The notes below the pieces were generated by a model, which was not told where the DNA came from, ran no database searches, and saw only the letters and a list, made by a program, of their open reading frames with translations. Positions 54,514 to 63,891 of a stretch of DNA of 64,000 bases are shown in pieces. Position 1 is the stretch's first letter, and every line of letters begins with the position of its first letter. The position numbers and the translations under genes are program-made. Source of the DNA: Kangiella koreensis DSM 16069 (GTDB lineage Bacteria; Pseudomonadota; Gammaproteobacteria; Enterobacterales; Kangiellaceae); the NCBI RefSeq assembly GCF_000024085.1, contig NC_013166.1, positions 1,922,001-1,986,000 of the forward strand. Direction: 5' to 3'.

Positions 54514-54542
54514 AAAAGGCGCTTATAAATAGCGCCTTTTTC
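54514..54542. terminator. Bidirectional terminator
   Basis: AAAAGGCGCT / AGCGCCTTTT with a short loop, A's before and T's after. It lies between convergent genes and can stop transcripts from both sides. Confidence 0.9.
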
Positions 54543-54564
54543 ATGAGTATTGAGACATAAACTG

Positions 54565-54990
54565 TCAGAATAAACTCGGGCGATACTTGAAATGTTTTTT
54601 AACGGTTTCGATAATTTGTGTTTCTGTCATTTTATCGGCCGCTTCAATTTCAACTTTTAGCTTACTGTTGTTCTGGTGACTTTCGAGGTATTTAGCAAAC
54701 TCTTTCTTTGCTTCTGCTGGCCCAAAAATATACAAGCTTTCAGCATTACTAATTCCAGAAGCCACTTCGGAGTAAAACTGATTGAGTATTTGCTGGTCAC
54801 GCCTGTCAGCTTTATCTTCAGCAAAAACGCCCTGTGGCCCATAAGGTGTTGCAGAGCGGGAACCACGTTTTTCGTCAATATGCTCTTCCACACCCGACTG
54901 AAAAAAACGTGTGCTGATTCCTTTTTCACTAACGCCAACCAGCACAGCTTCTCTATGATCTATCCAAACACCCATTTGAGAGTGAGCCAT
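54565..54990 (-). CDS. Protein of unknown function, host-attachment/eRF1-like fold
   Basis: About 141 residues from MAHSQMGVWIDH. A longer frame starts at an ATG (55002) that is part of the GGAGG ribosome binding site, so the inner ATG is preferred. The pattern GVWIDHREAVLVGV ... LYIFGPAEAKKEFAKYL ... VKKHF resembles the small archaeal eRF1 domain 3-like/host-attachment proteins found in bacteria, often linked to stress. No function is established. Confidence 0.65.
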   Translation of the reverse strand: MAHSQMGVWIDHREAVLVGVSEKGISTRFFQSGVEEHIDEKRGSRSATPYGPQGVFAEDKADRRDQQILNQFYSEVASGISNAESLYIFGPAEAKKEFAKYLESHQNNSKLKVEIEAADKMTETQIIETVKKHFKYRPSLF

Positions 54991-55080
54991 AAACACCTCC
55001 ATATCTCATGACATACTCTCATCATACTACTCAGCAAGAATTTTTAAAGTCGATCTCATCAAGATCTAACACCTGATTAA

Positions 55081-57642
55081 TCATGGTAAACACACCTCCT
55101 CGGCAGGTGCTCGCATATTGTAATGGGTCGACATTACATGTCCATAAGCACCTGCATTTTCAATCAGTATCAGATCACCTTCAAAGGTGTCAGGGAAAGG
55201 AATTTCAATACCTAGCTTATCGGTACTTTCGCAAATCGGCCCAACAACTGTTGCTAAATGGTTTTTACTTTCAGTCATCCTGCTTAAATTTACAATGTTA
55301 TGGTAAGAACCATAAAGTGCAGGCCGCATCAGTGAATTCATACCAGTATTAATACCTACGTAGTAATAATTCTGTTTTTGTTTGACCTGCGTGACTTTAG
55401 AGACAAGAACCCCTGTATTGGCCACGATATAACGCCCAGGCTCGATCCATAATTGATGGTCAGGATATTGTGCTTTTACTTCTAACAGGCTTTGGTTAAT
55501 TTGCTCCATCGTTAGCTCTGTTTGTTGTGCTCGCTCTTTAATCCCGAAACCGCCTCCCAGGTTGAGATATTTCACATCAGGGAACTGCTTCGCAACACTT
55601 GCCAGAAGACGAGCGTGCTCAGCCCAATGTTCATTCGTTAAAATCCCACTTCCGGCATGAGCATGCAAGCCGAGCACTTTAATATTATGCTCTTTAATAA
55701 TGGGCAGCAATTCTTCTAACTCCTGAATGGGAATACCAAACTTCGAAGTAGCCCCGGCTGTCCGAACATTCTCATGGTGACCTTTGCCAACATTAGGATC
55801 AATACGAAGGAAAATAGTCTTATTAGCAAAAGTCTTCGCCCAGTATTTCAAGGGATAACTACTATCAAGTGACAGCATGACTCCATAATCCAGTGCCTTT
55901 TGATATTCGTTATGGCTGGCAAAGTTAGGCGTAAAAAATATTCGGTTAGTATCAATAGCTGGGAACAATTCTTTAATTCGCTCCACCTCAAAGATCGATA
56001 CAGTTTCAAAGCCAATACCTTGCTCATAAGCGGTGGTTAACACTTGTGGGTGATTATTTGCTTTTACCGCAAAGAAAATTTGATCGACTGCACTGATGCT
56101 TTGTAAATTTTTAATATTCTCTGCCACAGCGGCTAGATTATAGATATACGCATTTTCTCGTGATTCAAGACACTGCTCGATTTCACCGCGTCGCTGCTGC
56201 CACCATTTTTCTACAACAACTTCTGTAGCTGGCTTTTTAAGTTCTTTAGCAGTCGGTCCAAGAATTTCACTGTTTGGGTTATTGCTGATGAGTAACTCAT
56301 GCAGAGCCGCGATAACCTTATCGCAATGCTCATCGTCGATAACAAAGGTTAGATTCAGATCCGATGCAGCCTGCGATAACAGATACACTTTGTAGGTTTC
56401 AAAGATCGCAAAGGCGGGGGCAATTTTATGCAGTATAGCTCGCACGTTCTGACCAACAATAGAAACTGCTGAACAGTTTTTCATTACATTGACTCGACAG
56501 ATGGTCGCCAGTTCTTCAACCAGATTTTTAAGTCTTCGCTCACTGACCACCTGAGTCAAACTGTCCAAACTAATAGTCACGTTAGTCTCAGACGTCGACA
56601 CTAAATCCACTGACACCTGATGCTTTTTAAAGATAGCAAATAAGTCAGCCAAAAAACCCGCCTGCTGCCACATGCCCTGGCTTTCCATGGATATTAAGGT
56701 GATACCATTCTTAGCTGTAATTGCTTTAACCATGCCCCAACGGTTGTCAAAATGATGGATCTGAGTTCCAGCCAACTCGGAGTCAATGGTCGATCGAATA
56801 AAAATGGGGATATCCGATAATTGCGCCGGACGTATTGCTCTGGGATGCAAGACCTTGGCTCCAGCCGATGCCATCTCCTGTGCTTCATCATAATTAAGAT
56901 GATTCAGCAAGCGGGCATTAGGTACATGGTTTGGGTTTGCCGTAAAAATACCCGGCACATCTGTCCAGATTTCAAGCCTTGAAGCAGCCAACTTGGCTGC
57001 AAAATAAGCTGCAGAGGTATCAGAACCACCACGCCCAAGTAGCACTGTATCCTGCTCATCATTGCTGGCAATAAAACCTTGTGTAATGACCACTGGCGCA
57101 GCTTGAGTTGCGCTAATTAAGTCTTGATCAAGATCGCAAACACAACCCGCGGACAGATAATCATTCTGGCTGTGTGGGTTAGCGTATAAATAATTCCGAG
57201 CGTCCAACCACAATGGTTTATCATCAAGCACTTCCGATAGGTAATCAGCCCCAATTTTAGTTGCCCAAAGCTCACCCTGAGCCATAATCAGGGCGCGAGT
57301 GCGATCACTCACCTCGCCCAGTAAATTGATCCCATCTAACAGCCTCTTTAAATACAGATACTCTTCTTCAAGCAGATTCTCAGCTACCCCTAAGGAGTCA
57401 ATGAGCTGATTATGGAGTGTTACGATCGCCTGGTAACCCTCAACATAGTCACCACCAATAGCTTGGGCGATCAATTGTTCGAGACGATTAGAGACAGTGC
57501 TTATTGCCGAATGAACAATAAACACCTTGATGCCTTTAGCACGTTTACGTTTGACAATCTTGGCAATGGTGTCCCAATTACTGCGTGATGAGACGCTGGT
57601 ACCACCAAATTTCAAAACGTGCACTGTGCTAGTTGTTGTCAT
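55081..57642 (-). CDS. lysAC: Bifunctional aspartate kinase/diaminopimelate decarboxylase
   Basis: 853 residues, a fusion of the first and last enzymes of lysine synthesis. Residues about 5-465 are aspartate kinase: KFGGTSVSS, GRGGSDTSAAYFA, WTDVPGIFTANP and two ACT segments for feedback control. Residues about 490-853 are PLP-dependent decarboxylase: FAVKANNHPQV (PLP lysine), HAHAGSG, LNLGGGFG, WIEPGRYIV and the GAYG(H)VMS end. It makes aspartyl phosphate and converts meso-DAP to lysine. Upstream are a promoter, a lysine-rich leader frame and a terminator, consistent with attenuation. Such fusions are known in Xanthomonas-like and Kangiella-like bacteria. Confidence 0.95.
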   Translation of the reverse strand: MTTTSTVHVLKFGGTSVSSRSNWDTIAKIVKRKRAKGIKVFIVHSAISTVSNRLEQLIAQAIGGDYVEGYQAIVTLHNQLIDSLGVAENLLEEEYLYLKRLLDGINLLGEVSDRTRALIMAQGELWATKIGADYLSEVLDDKPLWLDARNYLYANPHSQNDYLSAGCVCDLDQDLISATQAAPVVITQGFIASNDEQDTVLLGRGGSDTSAAYFAAKLAASRLEIWTDVPGIFTANPNHVPNARLLNHLNYDEAQEMASAGAKVLHPRAIRPAQLSDIPIFIRSTIDSELAGTQIHHFDNRWGMVKAITAKNGITLISMESQGMWQQAGFLADLFAIFKKHQVSVDLVSTSETNVTISLDSLTQVVSERRLKNLVEELATICRVNVMKNCSAVSIVGQNVRAILHKIAPAFAIFETYKVYLLSQAASDLNLTFVIDDEHCDKVIAALHELLISNNPNSEILGPTAKELKKPATEVVVEKWWQQRRGEIEQCLESRENAYIYNLAAVAENIKNLQSISAVDQIFFAVKANNHPQVLTTAYEQGIGFETVSIFEVERIKELFPAIDTNRIFFTPNFASHNEYQKALDYGVMLSLDSSYPLKYWAKTFANKTIFLRIDPNVGKGHHENVRTAGATSKFGIPIQELEELLPIIKEHNIKVLGLHAHAGSGILTNEHWAEHARLLASVAKQFPDVKYLNLGGGFGIKERAQQTELTMEQINQSLLEVKAQYPDHQLWIEPGRYIVANTGVLVSKVTQVKQKQNYYYVGINTGMNSLMRPALYGSYHNIVNLSRMTESKNHLATVVGPICESTDKLGIEIPFPDTFEGDLILIENAGAYGHVMSTHYNMRAPAEEVCLP

Positions 57643-57694
57643 CGCTAATCTCCAAGTCTGTTATGCGAATTGTGTTAAATAAAATCATGAGCCA

Positions 57695-57728
57695 TAAAAA
57701 AACCCGCAGAGGATGTCCTGTGCGGGCT
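57695..57728 (-). terminator. Attenuator terminator upstream of lysAC
   Basis: On the minus strand GCCCGCA and TGCGGGT form the outer stem, with AGGA/TCCT continuing inside after a C-C mismatch, then seven T's. It lies 30 bases after the leader-peptide stop and 52 bases before the lysAC start. The 5' arm plus loop (57714-57727) can instead pair with 57760-57779, so the terminator has a competing structure. Confidence 0.85.
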
Positions 57729-57757
57729 TTGGAATAGAAAACAATTTAACTTTTCTT

Positions 57758-57832
57758 TCACCCACAATCATAAAGGACACGTTTTTTAAGTGCCTTCTTG
57801 GTATGTTTCTTGAAAGAAAAAGTCATATTCAT
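57758..57832 (-). CDS. Lysine-rich leader peptide for lysAC attenuation
   Basis: A 24-codon frame, or 22 codons from a second ATG at 57826, ending TGA at 57758-57760. The short form reads MTFSFKKHTKKALKKRVLYD plus Cys-Gly, so it has three Lys-Lys pairs and one Arg. The first ATG is seven bases after the -10 box, so the message may begin at the ATG itself (leaderless); no ribosome binding site is visible. Region 1 (57811-57822) can pair with 57750-57760, region 2 (57760-57779) with the terminator arm (57714-57727). Stalling at Lys codons would free region 2 and block the terminator, turning lysAC on when lysyl-tRNA is low. Confidence 0.8.
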   Translation of the reverse strand: MNMTFSFKKHTKKALKKRVLYDCG

Positions 57833-57839
57833 AATGCGG

Positions 57840-57867
57840 AATATAAGTGATTTAGCGGATAAGTCAA
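57840..57867 (-). promoter_or_regulatory. lysAC promoter
   Basis: TTGACT (57862-57867) and TATATT (57840-57845) on the minus strand with 16 bases between. Transcription should start near 57832, at or next to the leader ATG. The promoter lies in the 12-39 bases beyond the tadA stop. Confidence 0.75.
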
Positions 57868-57878
57868 ATAATAACTGG

Positions 57879-58358
57879 TTATTTATTATCCTTGCCCGCT
57901 CTTTTGTTACGGAAGAAACGCTTTAATTGCTCACTGCAATCTTCCTGCAATAATCCAGATTCAACAACACATTGGTGATTAAAGCTTGGATTCTGCAAAA
58001 TATTCAGTACAGAACCAGCAGCACCCGTACGTGGATCAGTTGTAGCAAAAACCACCCGCGACACTCTTGCATGAACCATTGCCATCGCGCACATTGCGCA
58101 GGGCTCAAGAGTCACATATAGCGTGGTATCCACTAGACGATAATTATCGAGTTTTTGCCCAGCAGCTCGCAAGACAACCATTTCAGCATGAGCCGTAGGA
58201 TCATGGTTAAAAATGGGTTGATTAAAGCCTTCCGTTTTTATCTCACCATCTTTTGCTAGCACAGCACCCACAGGCACTTCGCCCTTCTCTTCAGCGATAG
58301 ACGCCAAATCAAAAGCTCGTTGCATACAGTGTTGGTCAAAATCAGTAAAGTCAGTCAT
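57879..58358 (-). CDS. tadA: tRNA-specific adenosine deaminase TadA
   Basis: 159 residues (E. coli 167). Zinc site HAEMVVLRAAG and PCAMCAMAMVHARV, with the catalytic Glu in HAE. It converts A34 to inosine in tRNA-Arg(ACG). It lies downstream of guaBA on the same strand with a 353-base hairpin-rich gap between, and the lysAC promoter begins right after it. Confidence 0.93.
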   Translation of the reverse strand: MTDFTDFDQHCMQRAFDLASIAEEKGEVPVGAVLAKDGEIKTEGFNQPIFNHDPTAHAEMVVLRAAGQKLDNYRLVDTTLYVTLEPCAMCAMAMVHARVSRVVFATTDPRTGAAGSVLNILQNPSFNHQCVVESGLLQEDCSEQLKRFFRNKRAGKDNK

Positions 58359-58468
58359 AAATGATAATGCAGTACTTTTGATGGTTAAATGTCGCTAAGA
58401 GCGGTGCGTTATGGCGCACCCGCAATGCCTACACAAAAACCTTTATAAATTAGCGAGAAGAAATATTG

Positions 58469-58571
58469 GATTTTTCTACTACTGCAAGGCGTAAGTTCAC
58501 GCAAAGAGGGAGTGGACATATATTCCATGACCGATTGAGCAAACTTACAACACAGCAGAAGAAGAAAAAGG
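58469..58571. repeat. Long imperfect inverted repeat
   Basis: Outer arms GGATTTTTCTACTACTGC and GCAGAAGAAGAAAAAGG, middle arms GTAAGTT and AACTTAC, core GGGAGTGGACATATATTCC. It would fold into one long broken hairpin, as in MITEs or structured RNAs. Confidence 0.5.
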
Positions 58572-58625
58572 CTTATTTATTCCGCTCAACCTGTAGACGC
58601 AGGATTTTTGCGATCTCTACGCGGC

Positions 58626-58683
58626 AAAAACAGATTGTAGCGCGGAATGGACACCTAGTCCCTGAGCACTACAATCTGTTTTT
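58626..58683. terminator. Hairpin after guaA
   Basis: Perfect arms AAAAACAGATTGTAG (58626-58640) and CTACAATCTGTTTTT (58669-58683) with a 28-base loop that contains a smaller GGAC/GTCC stem. On the minus strand it lies 29 bases after the guaA stop and ends in T's, so it can terminate guaA transcripts. Confidence 0.6.
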
Positions 58684-58711
58684 AACAAAGTAGAATCGCA
58701 AAAAGACAAGT

Positions 58712-60295
58712 CTACTCCCATTCGATGGTAGCTGGGGGTTTACTCGAAATATCATAAGTAACTCGCGATATCCCATCCACCTCATTAATAATTCGACCGG
58801 ACACATGCTCCAGGAACTCATACGGCAAGTGTGCCCAACGTGCTGTCATGAAATCTATCGTTTCTACTGCACGAAGCGCTACCACATAATCGTATTTTCT
58901 GCCGTCGCCCATAACGCCTACCGAACGCACAGGCAGGAACACGGTAAATGCCTGGCTGGTTTTGTTGTAGAGGTCATGTTTGTACAGCTCTTCTATGAAG
59001 ATAGCATCAGCACGACGAAGTAGATCGGCGTATTCTTTTTTCACTTCTCCAAGAATTCGTACACCTAAGCCTGGACCTGGGAATGGATGGCGATAGAGCA
59101 TGTCGTATGGCAGACCTAGTTCTAAACCAATTTTACGAACTTCATCTTTAAACAGTTCGCGTAATGGCTCAACCAGCTTTAAATTCATTTTTTCAGGTAG
59201 ACCACCAACGTTGTGGTGTGACTTAATGACATGCGCCTTGCCAGTTTTAGCACCCGCTGATTCAATCACATCTGGATAGATAGTACCTTGTGCTAACCAT
59301 TGTGCATTAGTTAATTTTTTAGATTCTTCATCGAAAATATCAATAAACACTTTACCAATGATTTTGCGTTTTGCTTCAGGTTCATCAGTACCTTTTAACT
59401 CATCTAAGAAGCGATCTTCTGCATCAATGCGAATAATGTTCAAACCAAAGTTATCACCAAACATGGCCATAACTTGATCGGCTTCATTTAGACGCAACAG
59501 GCCATTATCGACAAACACACAGGTTAACTGTTTGCCGATGGCACGGTGCAACAACATCGCAGTTACAGATGAGTCAACACCACCGGATAAACCTAACACA
59601 ACTTCATCATCACCGACCTGCTCTTTAATTTGCTCAATAGCGTCGTCAATAATGTTTTCAGCCGTCCATAATTTTTCACAATTACAAATATCATCAACAA
59701 AACGCTCAAGTATACGACCACCTTGTTTGGTGTGGGTTACTTCGGCGTGGAATTGAATGCCATAGAAAGGTTTTTCTTTATGCGCAATGGCCGCAATAGG
59801 CGCATTGTCACTAGATGCGATGACCACAAAATCCTCTGGTACTGAAAGAACTTTATCGCCATGACTCATCCAAACATCAAGTACGGGATGGCCTTCTTTG
59901 TTGAAGCGATCTTCTATTCCTTCAAACAAAGCACTATGGGTTTGAGTAAACACTTCAGCGTAGCCAAATTCGCGTTTCTCCGAGCCACCGACGCGGCCAC
60001 CAAACTGATGCGCCATAGTTTGCATGCCGTAGCAAATACCTAATACAGGAACACCTTGTTCAAATACACACTGCGGTGCGCGAGGCGTATTTTCAGCAGC
60101 TACTGACTCTGGGCCGCCTGATAAGATAATTCCTTTAGGATTAAACTCACGAATGAACTCCTCTTCAACATCGAATGGTACTAACTCACAATAGACACCA
60201 ATCTCGCGCACACGGCGGGCAATTAGCTGAGTATATTGCGAACCAAAATCCAAAATAAGAATTCGATGTTCATGAATATTTGCTTGCATTGTCAT
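58712..60295 (-). CDS. guaA: GMP synthase (glutamine-hydrolysing)
   Basis: 527 residues (E. coli 525). The N-terminal glutaminase shows [12 protein letters not shown] (Cys) and FHAEVTHT (His, Glu). The ATP-pyrophosphatase has LSGGVDSSV, and the C-terminal dimer domain has [14 protein letters not shown] and ends TIEWE. It turns XMP to GMP. guaB lies upstream on the same strand with a terminator between. Confidence 0.96.
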   Translation of the reverse strand: MTMQANIHEHRILILDFGSQYTQLIARRVREIGVYCELVPFDVEEEFIREFNPKGIILSGGPESVAAENTPRAPQCVFEQGVPVLGICYGMQTMAHQFGGRVGGSEKREFGYAEVFTQTHSALFEGIEDRFNKEGHPVLDVWMSHGDKVLSVPEDFVVIASSDNAPIAAIAHKEKPFYGIQFHAEVTHTKQGGRILERFVDDICNCEKLWTAENIIDDAIEQIKEQVGDDEVVLGLSGGVDSSVTAMLLHRAIGKQLTCVFVDNGLLRLNEADQVMAMFGDNFGLNIIRIDAEDRFLDELKGTDEPEAKRKIIGKVFIDIFDEESKKLTNAQWLAQGTIYPDVIESAGAKTGKAHVIKSHHNVGGLPEKMNLKLVEPLRELFKDEVRKIGLELGLPYDMLYRHPFPGPGLGVRILGEVKKEYADLLRRADAIFIEELYKHDLYNKTSQAFTVFLPVRSVGVMGDGRKYDYVVALRAVETIDFMTARWAHLPYEFLEHVSGRIINEVDGISRVTYDISSKPPATIEWE

Positions 60296-60343
60296 TACCT
60301 TTAATCAAGTTAGGTATAAAGAAACACTTTAATAAAAAAATCA

Positions 60344-60372
60344 AAAAGCCGCAGACTGATTCTGCGGCTTTA
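60344..60372 (-). terminator. Terminator between guaB and guaA
   Basis: AAGCCGCAGA / TCTGCGGCTT stem with a short loop and, on the minus strand, T's after it. It suggests that guaA is partly or wholly transcribed apart from guaB, or that read-through sets their ratio. Confidence 0.85.
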
Positions 60373-60442
60373 AATCTATCCATCTCTTTTTAATCTCGAG
60401 ACACTGAGGGTTGGTTATAAAGACCAACTTTCAGAATGTAGA

Positions 60443-61918
60443 TTATTTCACACGATAGTTTGGCGCTTCTTTTGTAATCGCAACATCATGCACATGACTC
60501 TCGTTCATGCCCGCATTAGTTACTCGTACAAACTCCGCTTTGTTCTGCATTTCTTCAATGGTTGAACAACCCGTTAGGCCCATGCTAGAACGTAAGCCAC
60601 CCATCATCTGATGAATAATCTGTGTCATTGAACCTTTATAAGGAACACGACCCTCGATACCTTCTGGAACCAATTTGTCAGCGGCGTTTGAGCTTTGGAA
60701 ATAACGGTCACTTGAGCCCTGTTTCTGTGACATGGCGCCTAATGAGCCCATACCACGATAAGACTTGTAAGAACGTCCCTGGAATAGCTCAACTTCGCCC
60801 GGAGCTTCTTCAGTTCCTGCAAGCATTGAACCAACCATTACGCTGTAAGCTCCAGCAGCTATCGCCTTACAAATATCACCGGAGAAGCGTATTCCGCCGT
60901 CTGCAATAAATGGGATACCTGAGCCTTTAAGCTCTTTTGCAACACTGGCTACCGCAGAGATTTGTGGGACGCCAACACCAGTTACGATCCGTGTTGTACA
61001 GATTGAACCAGGGCCGATCCCCACTTTGACACCATCCGCACCAGCATCAACCAAAGCGCGAGCGCCTGCAGCAGTAGCAACATTACCACCCATCACTTGT
61101 TTGTCCGGGTAGTTTTGCTTAATCCATTTGATGCGGTCTAATACACCTTGCGAATGACCATGCGATGTATCAACTAAGATAATATCGACTCCAGCGGCAA
61201 CAATCGCAGCGACGCGATCTGGTGTTTCAGTGCCAGTTCCCACGGCAGCTCCAACACGCAAATGGCCATAGCGATCTTTGCAGGCATTAGGCTTAGTTTC
61301 AGCATTATTAATGTCTTTAACTGTGATCAGCCCTTTCAATTCAAAGTTGTCGTTTACCACTAACAGTTTTTCAATGCGAAATTCATGCAGCTTGTCGTAA
61401 ATTTCTTCTTGGCTAGCTTCTTCTTTAACAGTCACTAAACGCTCTTTGGGCGTCATGACTTTCGATACAGGCTTATCAAGATTGGTTTCGAATCGAATGT
61501 CGCGGTTAGTCACAATACCCACGAGCTGATTGCCATCAACTACCGGCATACCTGAGATACCATGCTCACGGGTCATTTGCTTGACTTGGCCGATGGTGAT
61601 ATCTGGAGTGATCGTAATTGGATCACTGACAATTCCGCTCTCGAATTTTTTAACGCGGCGAACATGCTCAGCTTGTTGCTCGATGGTCATGTTCTTGTGA
61701 ATAAAGCCCATACCACCTTCTTGTGCTAAAGCAATAGCTAAACGCGATTCAGTGACCGTGTCCATTGCAGCAGAAACAAGGGGGATGTTGAGGGTATACT
61801 CGCTGGTAATCTTAGTGCGCAGGTCTGCGTCAGCAGGCAAAATGTTGGAGTGTGCCGGCACTAATAAAACGTCGTCAAAGGTAAGAGCTTCCTCTATAAT
61901 GCGCATATTGTGTTCCAC
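60443..61918 (-). CDS. guaB: IMP dehydrogenase
   Basis: 491 residues (E. coli 488). The catalytic loop [20 protein letters not shown] has the Cys, the two CBS repeats lie at about 95-210 ([21 protein letters not shown]), and GGIRFSGDI and [14 protein letters not shown] match the phosphate-binding and flap regions. It oxidises IMP to XMP with NAD. It is divergent from xseA, as in E. coli. Confidence 0.96.
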   Translation of the reverse strand: MEHNMRIIEEALTFDDVLLVPAHSNILPADADLRTKITSEYTLNIPLVSAAMDTVTESRLAIALAQEGGMGFIHKNMTIEQQAEHVRRVKKFESGIVSDPITITPDITIGQVKQMTREHGISGMPVVDGNQLVGIVTNRDIRFETNLDKPVSKVMTPKERLVTVKEEASQEEIYDKLHEFRIEKLLVVNDNFELKGLITVKDINNAETKPNACKDRYGHLRVGAAVGTGTETPDRVAAIVAAGVDIILVDTSHGHSQGVLDRIKWIKQNYPDKQVMGGNVATAAGARALVDAGADGVKVGIGPGSICTTRIVTGVGVPQISAVASVAKELKGSGIPFIADGGIRFSGDICKAIAAGAYSVMVGSMLAGTEEAPGEVELFQGRSYKSYRGMGSLGAMSQKQGSSDRYFQSSNAADKLVPEGIEGRVPYKGSMTQIIHQMMGGLRSSMGLTGCSTIEEMQNKAEFVRVTNAGMNESHVHDVAITKEAPNYRVK

Positions 61919-62017
61919 GTATTATTCCGCCAATGCGAAAGGCACTGGCTTGATGAAGCGCGTTATTATAACGCCTTAGCCATTGCAAGGTAAATAACTA
62001 TTTAATTCGATTTGTCT

Positions 62018-63373
62018 ATGATTAAACCCATTCTTGAGCCCCAACAAACAGGCGAAACCCGCAAAATTTACTCTGTGAGCGAATTAGCCTTCAAAGTTCG
62101 AAAACAACTAGAAGATGCTATTGGGCAAATCTGGATTACTGGAGAGATATCAAACCTTGCCTTGCCTGCTTCTGGGCACTGGTACTTCACCTTAAAAGAT
62201 AACGGTGCTCAACTACGTTGCGCTATATTCAAAAACCGCAATCGTAGCGCACGTTTCACGCCCGAAGATGGCCAGCAGGTTTTGTTACGAGCCAAGTTGA
62301 GCTTGTACGAGCCTCGTGGCGATATTCAGCTAATCGGAGAATATATAGAGCCAGCGGGCGAAGGGGCGCTACAAATTGCTTTCAACCGCCTGAAAGAAAA
62401 ATTACAGGCCGAAGGCTTGTTTGCTCCAGAATTAAAACGCCCTATTCCTAAATTCCCAAACAAGATAGGGATTATCACCTCGCCAAGTGGTGCAGCGATA
62501 AGAGACGTGTTAACCGTGCTCAAGCGCCGCATGCCACAAATTCCTGTCATTATTTACCCAAGCCAGGTTCAGGGTGAAAAAGCCGCAAAAAGCCTTATTA
62601 AGCAGTTAGAGGTCGCCAACCAGCATAACCAATGTGATGTGCTGCTAGTCACGCGTGGCGGTGGCTCATTGGAAGATATGTGGTGCTTTAACGACGAAAC
62701 GCTGGCTCGCAACATTCGCGACAGTCGTATACCCGTGGTGTCAGCAGTAGGTCATGAAGTTGATACCTCTATCAGTGACTGGGTAGCTGACTTAAGAGCA
62801 CCAACACCTTCTGCAGCAGCGGAACTTCTGGTTCCGGATCAAGCCGAGTTACAGCACAAACTGGTGCAGCTTGAACGTCGTTTAACAGGCGAGTTTGAAC
62901 ACAGACTACAAGTCGCGCAATCCAAGCTGGATACGCTAATCGCTCGTATTATTCATCCAAAGCAACAACTCAACAGCTATAAAGTTGAACTTCAGTCGCT
63001 CAATAAAAGCTTGCTAGGCACACAAAAATATTTGTTACAGAGTAAGCAAGCTGAATATAAAGAATTAGATTCTAGACTGCATAGCTACAACCCTAAATTA
63101 CAGCTTAGCCAGGCTAAAAACTCATTAAAACAAACTAACAAAAGCTTGATGCAATCATGGAAGTATTTACTGAAACAGAAACAACAGATGTTGGCACTAA
63201 AGGCACAAAAACTGAATAACATCAGTCCATTAGCAACACTCGAAAGAGGTTATACGATAACGGAAGATGAAACGGGGAAAGCCATCACTTCAATGAAACA
63301 GGCTCAAAAATCACAAGAATTAACTACTCGTTTTGTGGATGGTAAAGTGAAAAGTAAAATTTTTAAAAACTAA
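62018..63373 (+). CDS. xseA: Exonuclease VII large subunit
   Basis: About 451 residues from ATG 62018; a TTG six bases earlier is possible, and neither has a good ribosome binding site. An N-terminal OB fold (about 20-120, GHWYFTLKDNGAQLRCAIF) precedes the catalytic region with ITSPSGAAIRDVL, TRGGGSLEDMWCFNDE and VSAVGHEVDTSISDWVAD. A long coiled coil follows (about 270-400). It degrades single-stranded DNA together with XseB. The stop overlaps the convergent lipoprotein gene by four bases. Confidence 0.94.
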   Translation: MIKPILEPQQTGETRKIYSVSELAFKVRKQLEDAIGQIWITGEISNLALPASGHWYFTLKDNGAQLRCAIFKNRNRSARFTPEDGQQVLLRAKLSLYEPRGDIQLIGEYIEPAGEGALQIAFNRLKEKLQAEGLFAPELKRPIPKFPNKIGIITSPSGAAIRDVLTVLKRRMPQIPVIIYPSQVQGEKAAKSLIKQLEVANQHNQCDVLLVTRGGGSLEDMWCFNDETLARNIRDSRIPVVSAVGHEVDTSISDWVADLRAPTPSAAAELLVPDQAELQHKLVQLERRLTGEFEHRLQVAQSKLDTLIARIIHPKQQLNSYKVELQSLNKSLLGTQKYLLQSKQAEYKELDSRLHSYNPKLQLSQAKNSLKQTNKSLMQSWKYLLKQKQQMLALKAQKLNNISPLATLERGYTITEDETGKAITSMKQAQKSQELTTRFVDGKVKSKIFKN

Positions 63374-63882
63374 TTACTAAGCTTTGTTTTTTTTATTTCC
63401 ACTAAAGCCTGAGTGCTTTCAACTTCTTCTAATGTCACAGCAGCAGTAGCCCCTTTGACTGGAACTACCATATTACCAACAACCTCAATGGTTGCTCCAT
63501 CACCACCAGATAACATTATCATTTTATAAAATTTTGGCTCGCCCGCTACCATACGAAGATCAAACGCGTAAGGGGCAGGTGCCCAATTCCAATTGCTATC
63601 AGGACCATCAAGACTCCCCAGTGTTACTTCATAGTTCCCCTCAGGGAGGTGAAAATACAAATATCCGCCCGTTTTTAACTTTCCTTTATATTTACCGTCA
63701 ATATAAATATATGGAGAAGCAGCGGAACCTAGAGCACTGTAAACCCTGTAAAAGTATACTGTCCCTTGATTAACCTCTGTTGCTGTTTGCTGCTGAAATG
63801 CTGGCCCGCTCGCTGCACAGCCCGTCAGTGCTATCAGACCAACAAAAAAAACAGTTCTTAAAAATCTAATCACGAACTCCAT
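63370..63882 (-). CDS. DUF2846-like lipoprotein
   Basis: 170 residues with a lipoprotein signal (lipobox LTGC, Cys22). The mature part has GTVYFYRVYSALGSAASPYIYIDGKYKGKLKTG-type beta strands and YFHLPEGNYEVT, which fit DUF2846, a PEGA-like fold. The role is unknown. It lies between xseA (convergent, four-base overlap) and der on the same strand. Confidence 0.7.
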   Translation of the reverse strand: MEFVIRFLRTVFFVGLIALTGCAASGPAFQQQTATEVNQGTVYFYRVYSALGSAASPYIYIDGKYKGKLKTGGYLYFHLPEGNYEVTLGSLDGPDSNWNWAPAPYAFDLRMVAGEPKFYKMIMLSGGDGATIEVVGNMVVPVKGATAAVTLEEVESTQALVEIKKTKLSN

Positions 63883-63891
63883 CTTTTATTA

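Larger units (their letters stand above)
58359..58711. other. Intergenic region with two structured elements
   Basis: 353 bases between tadA and guaA, both on the minus strand. It holds an imperfect inverted repeat of about 100 bases (58469-58571) and a perfect 15-base stem (58626-58683). Both contain a GGACA...TCC core and end GAGCA, so they look like related repeat units. A 75-codon plus-strand frame across them is not supported as a gene. Confidence 0.5.

Noticed and set aside
57643..57867. Lysine riboswitch (L-box) upstream of lysAC
   Set aside because: The leader is fully explained by a Lys-rich frame and competing stems, and the multi-helix lysine aptamer was not recognisable.
58466..58693. 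75-codon plus-strand frame between tadA and guaA
   Set aside because: It runs across two palindromic elements; the basic, low-information sequence reflects the repeats.
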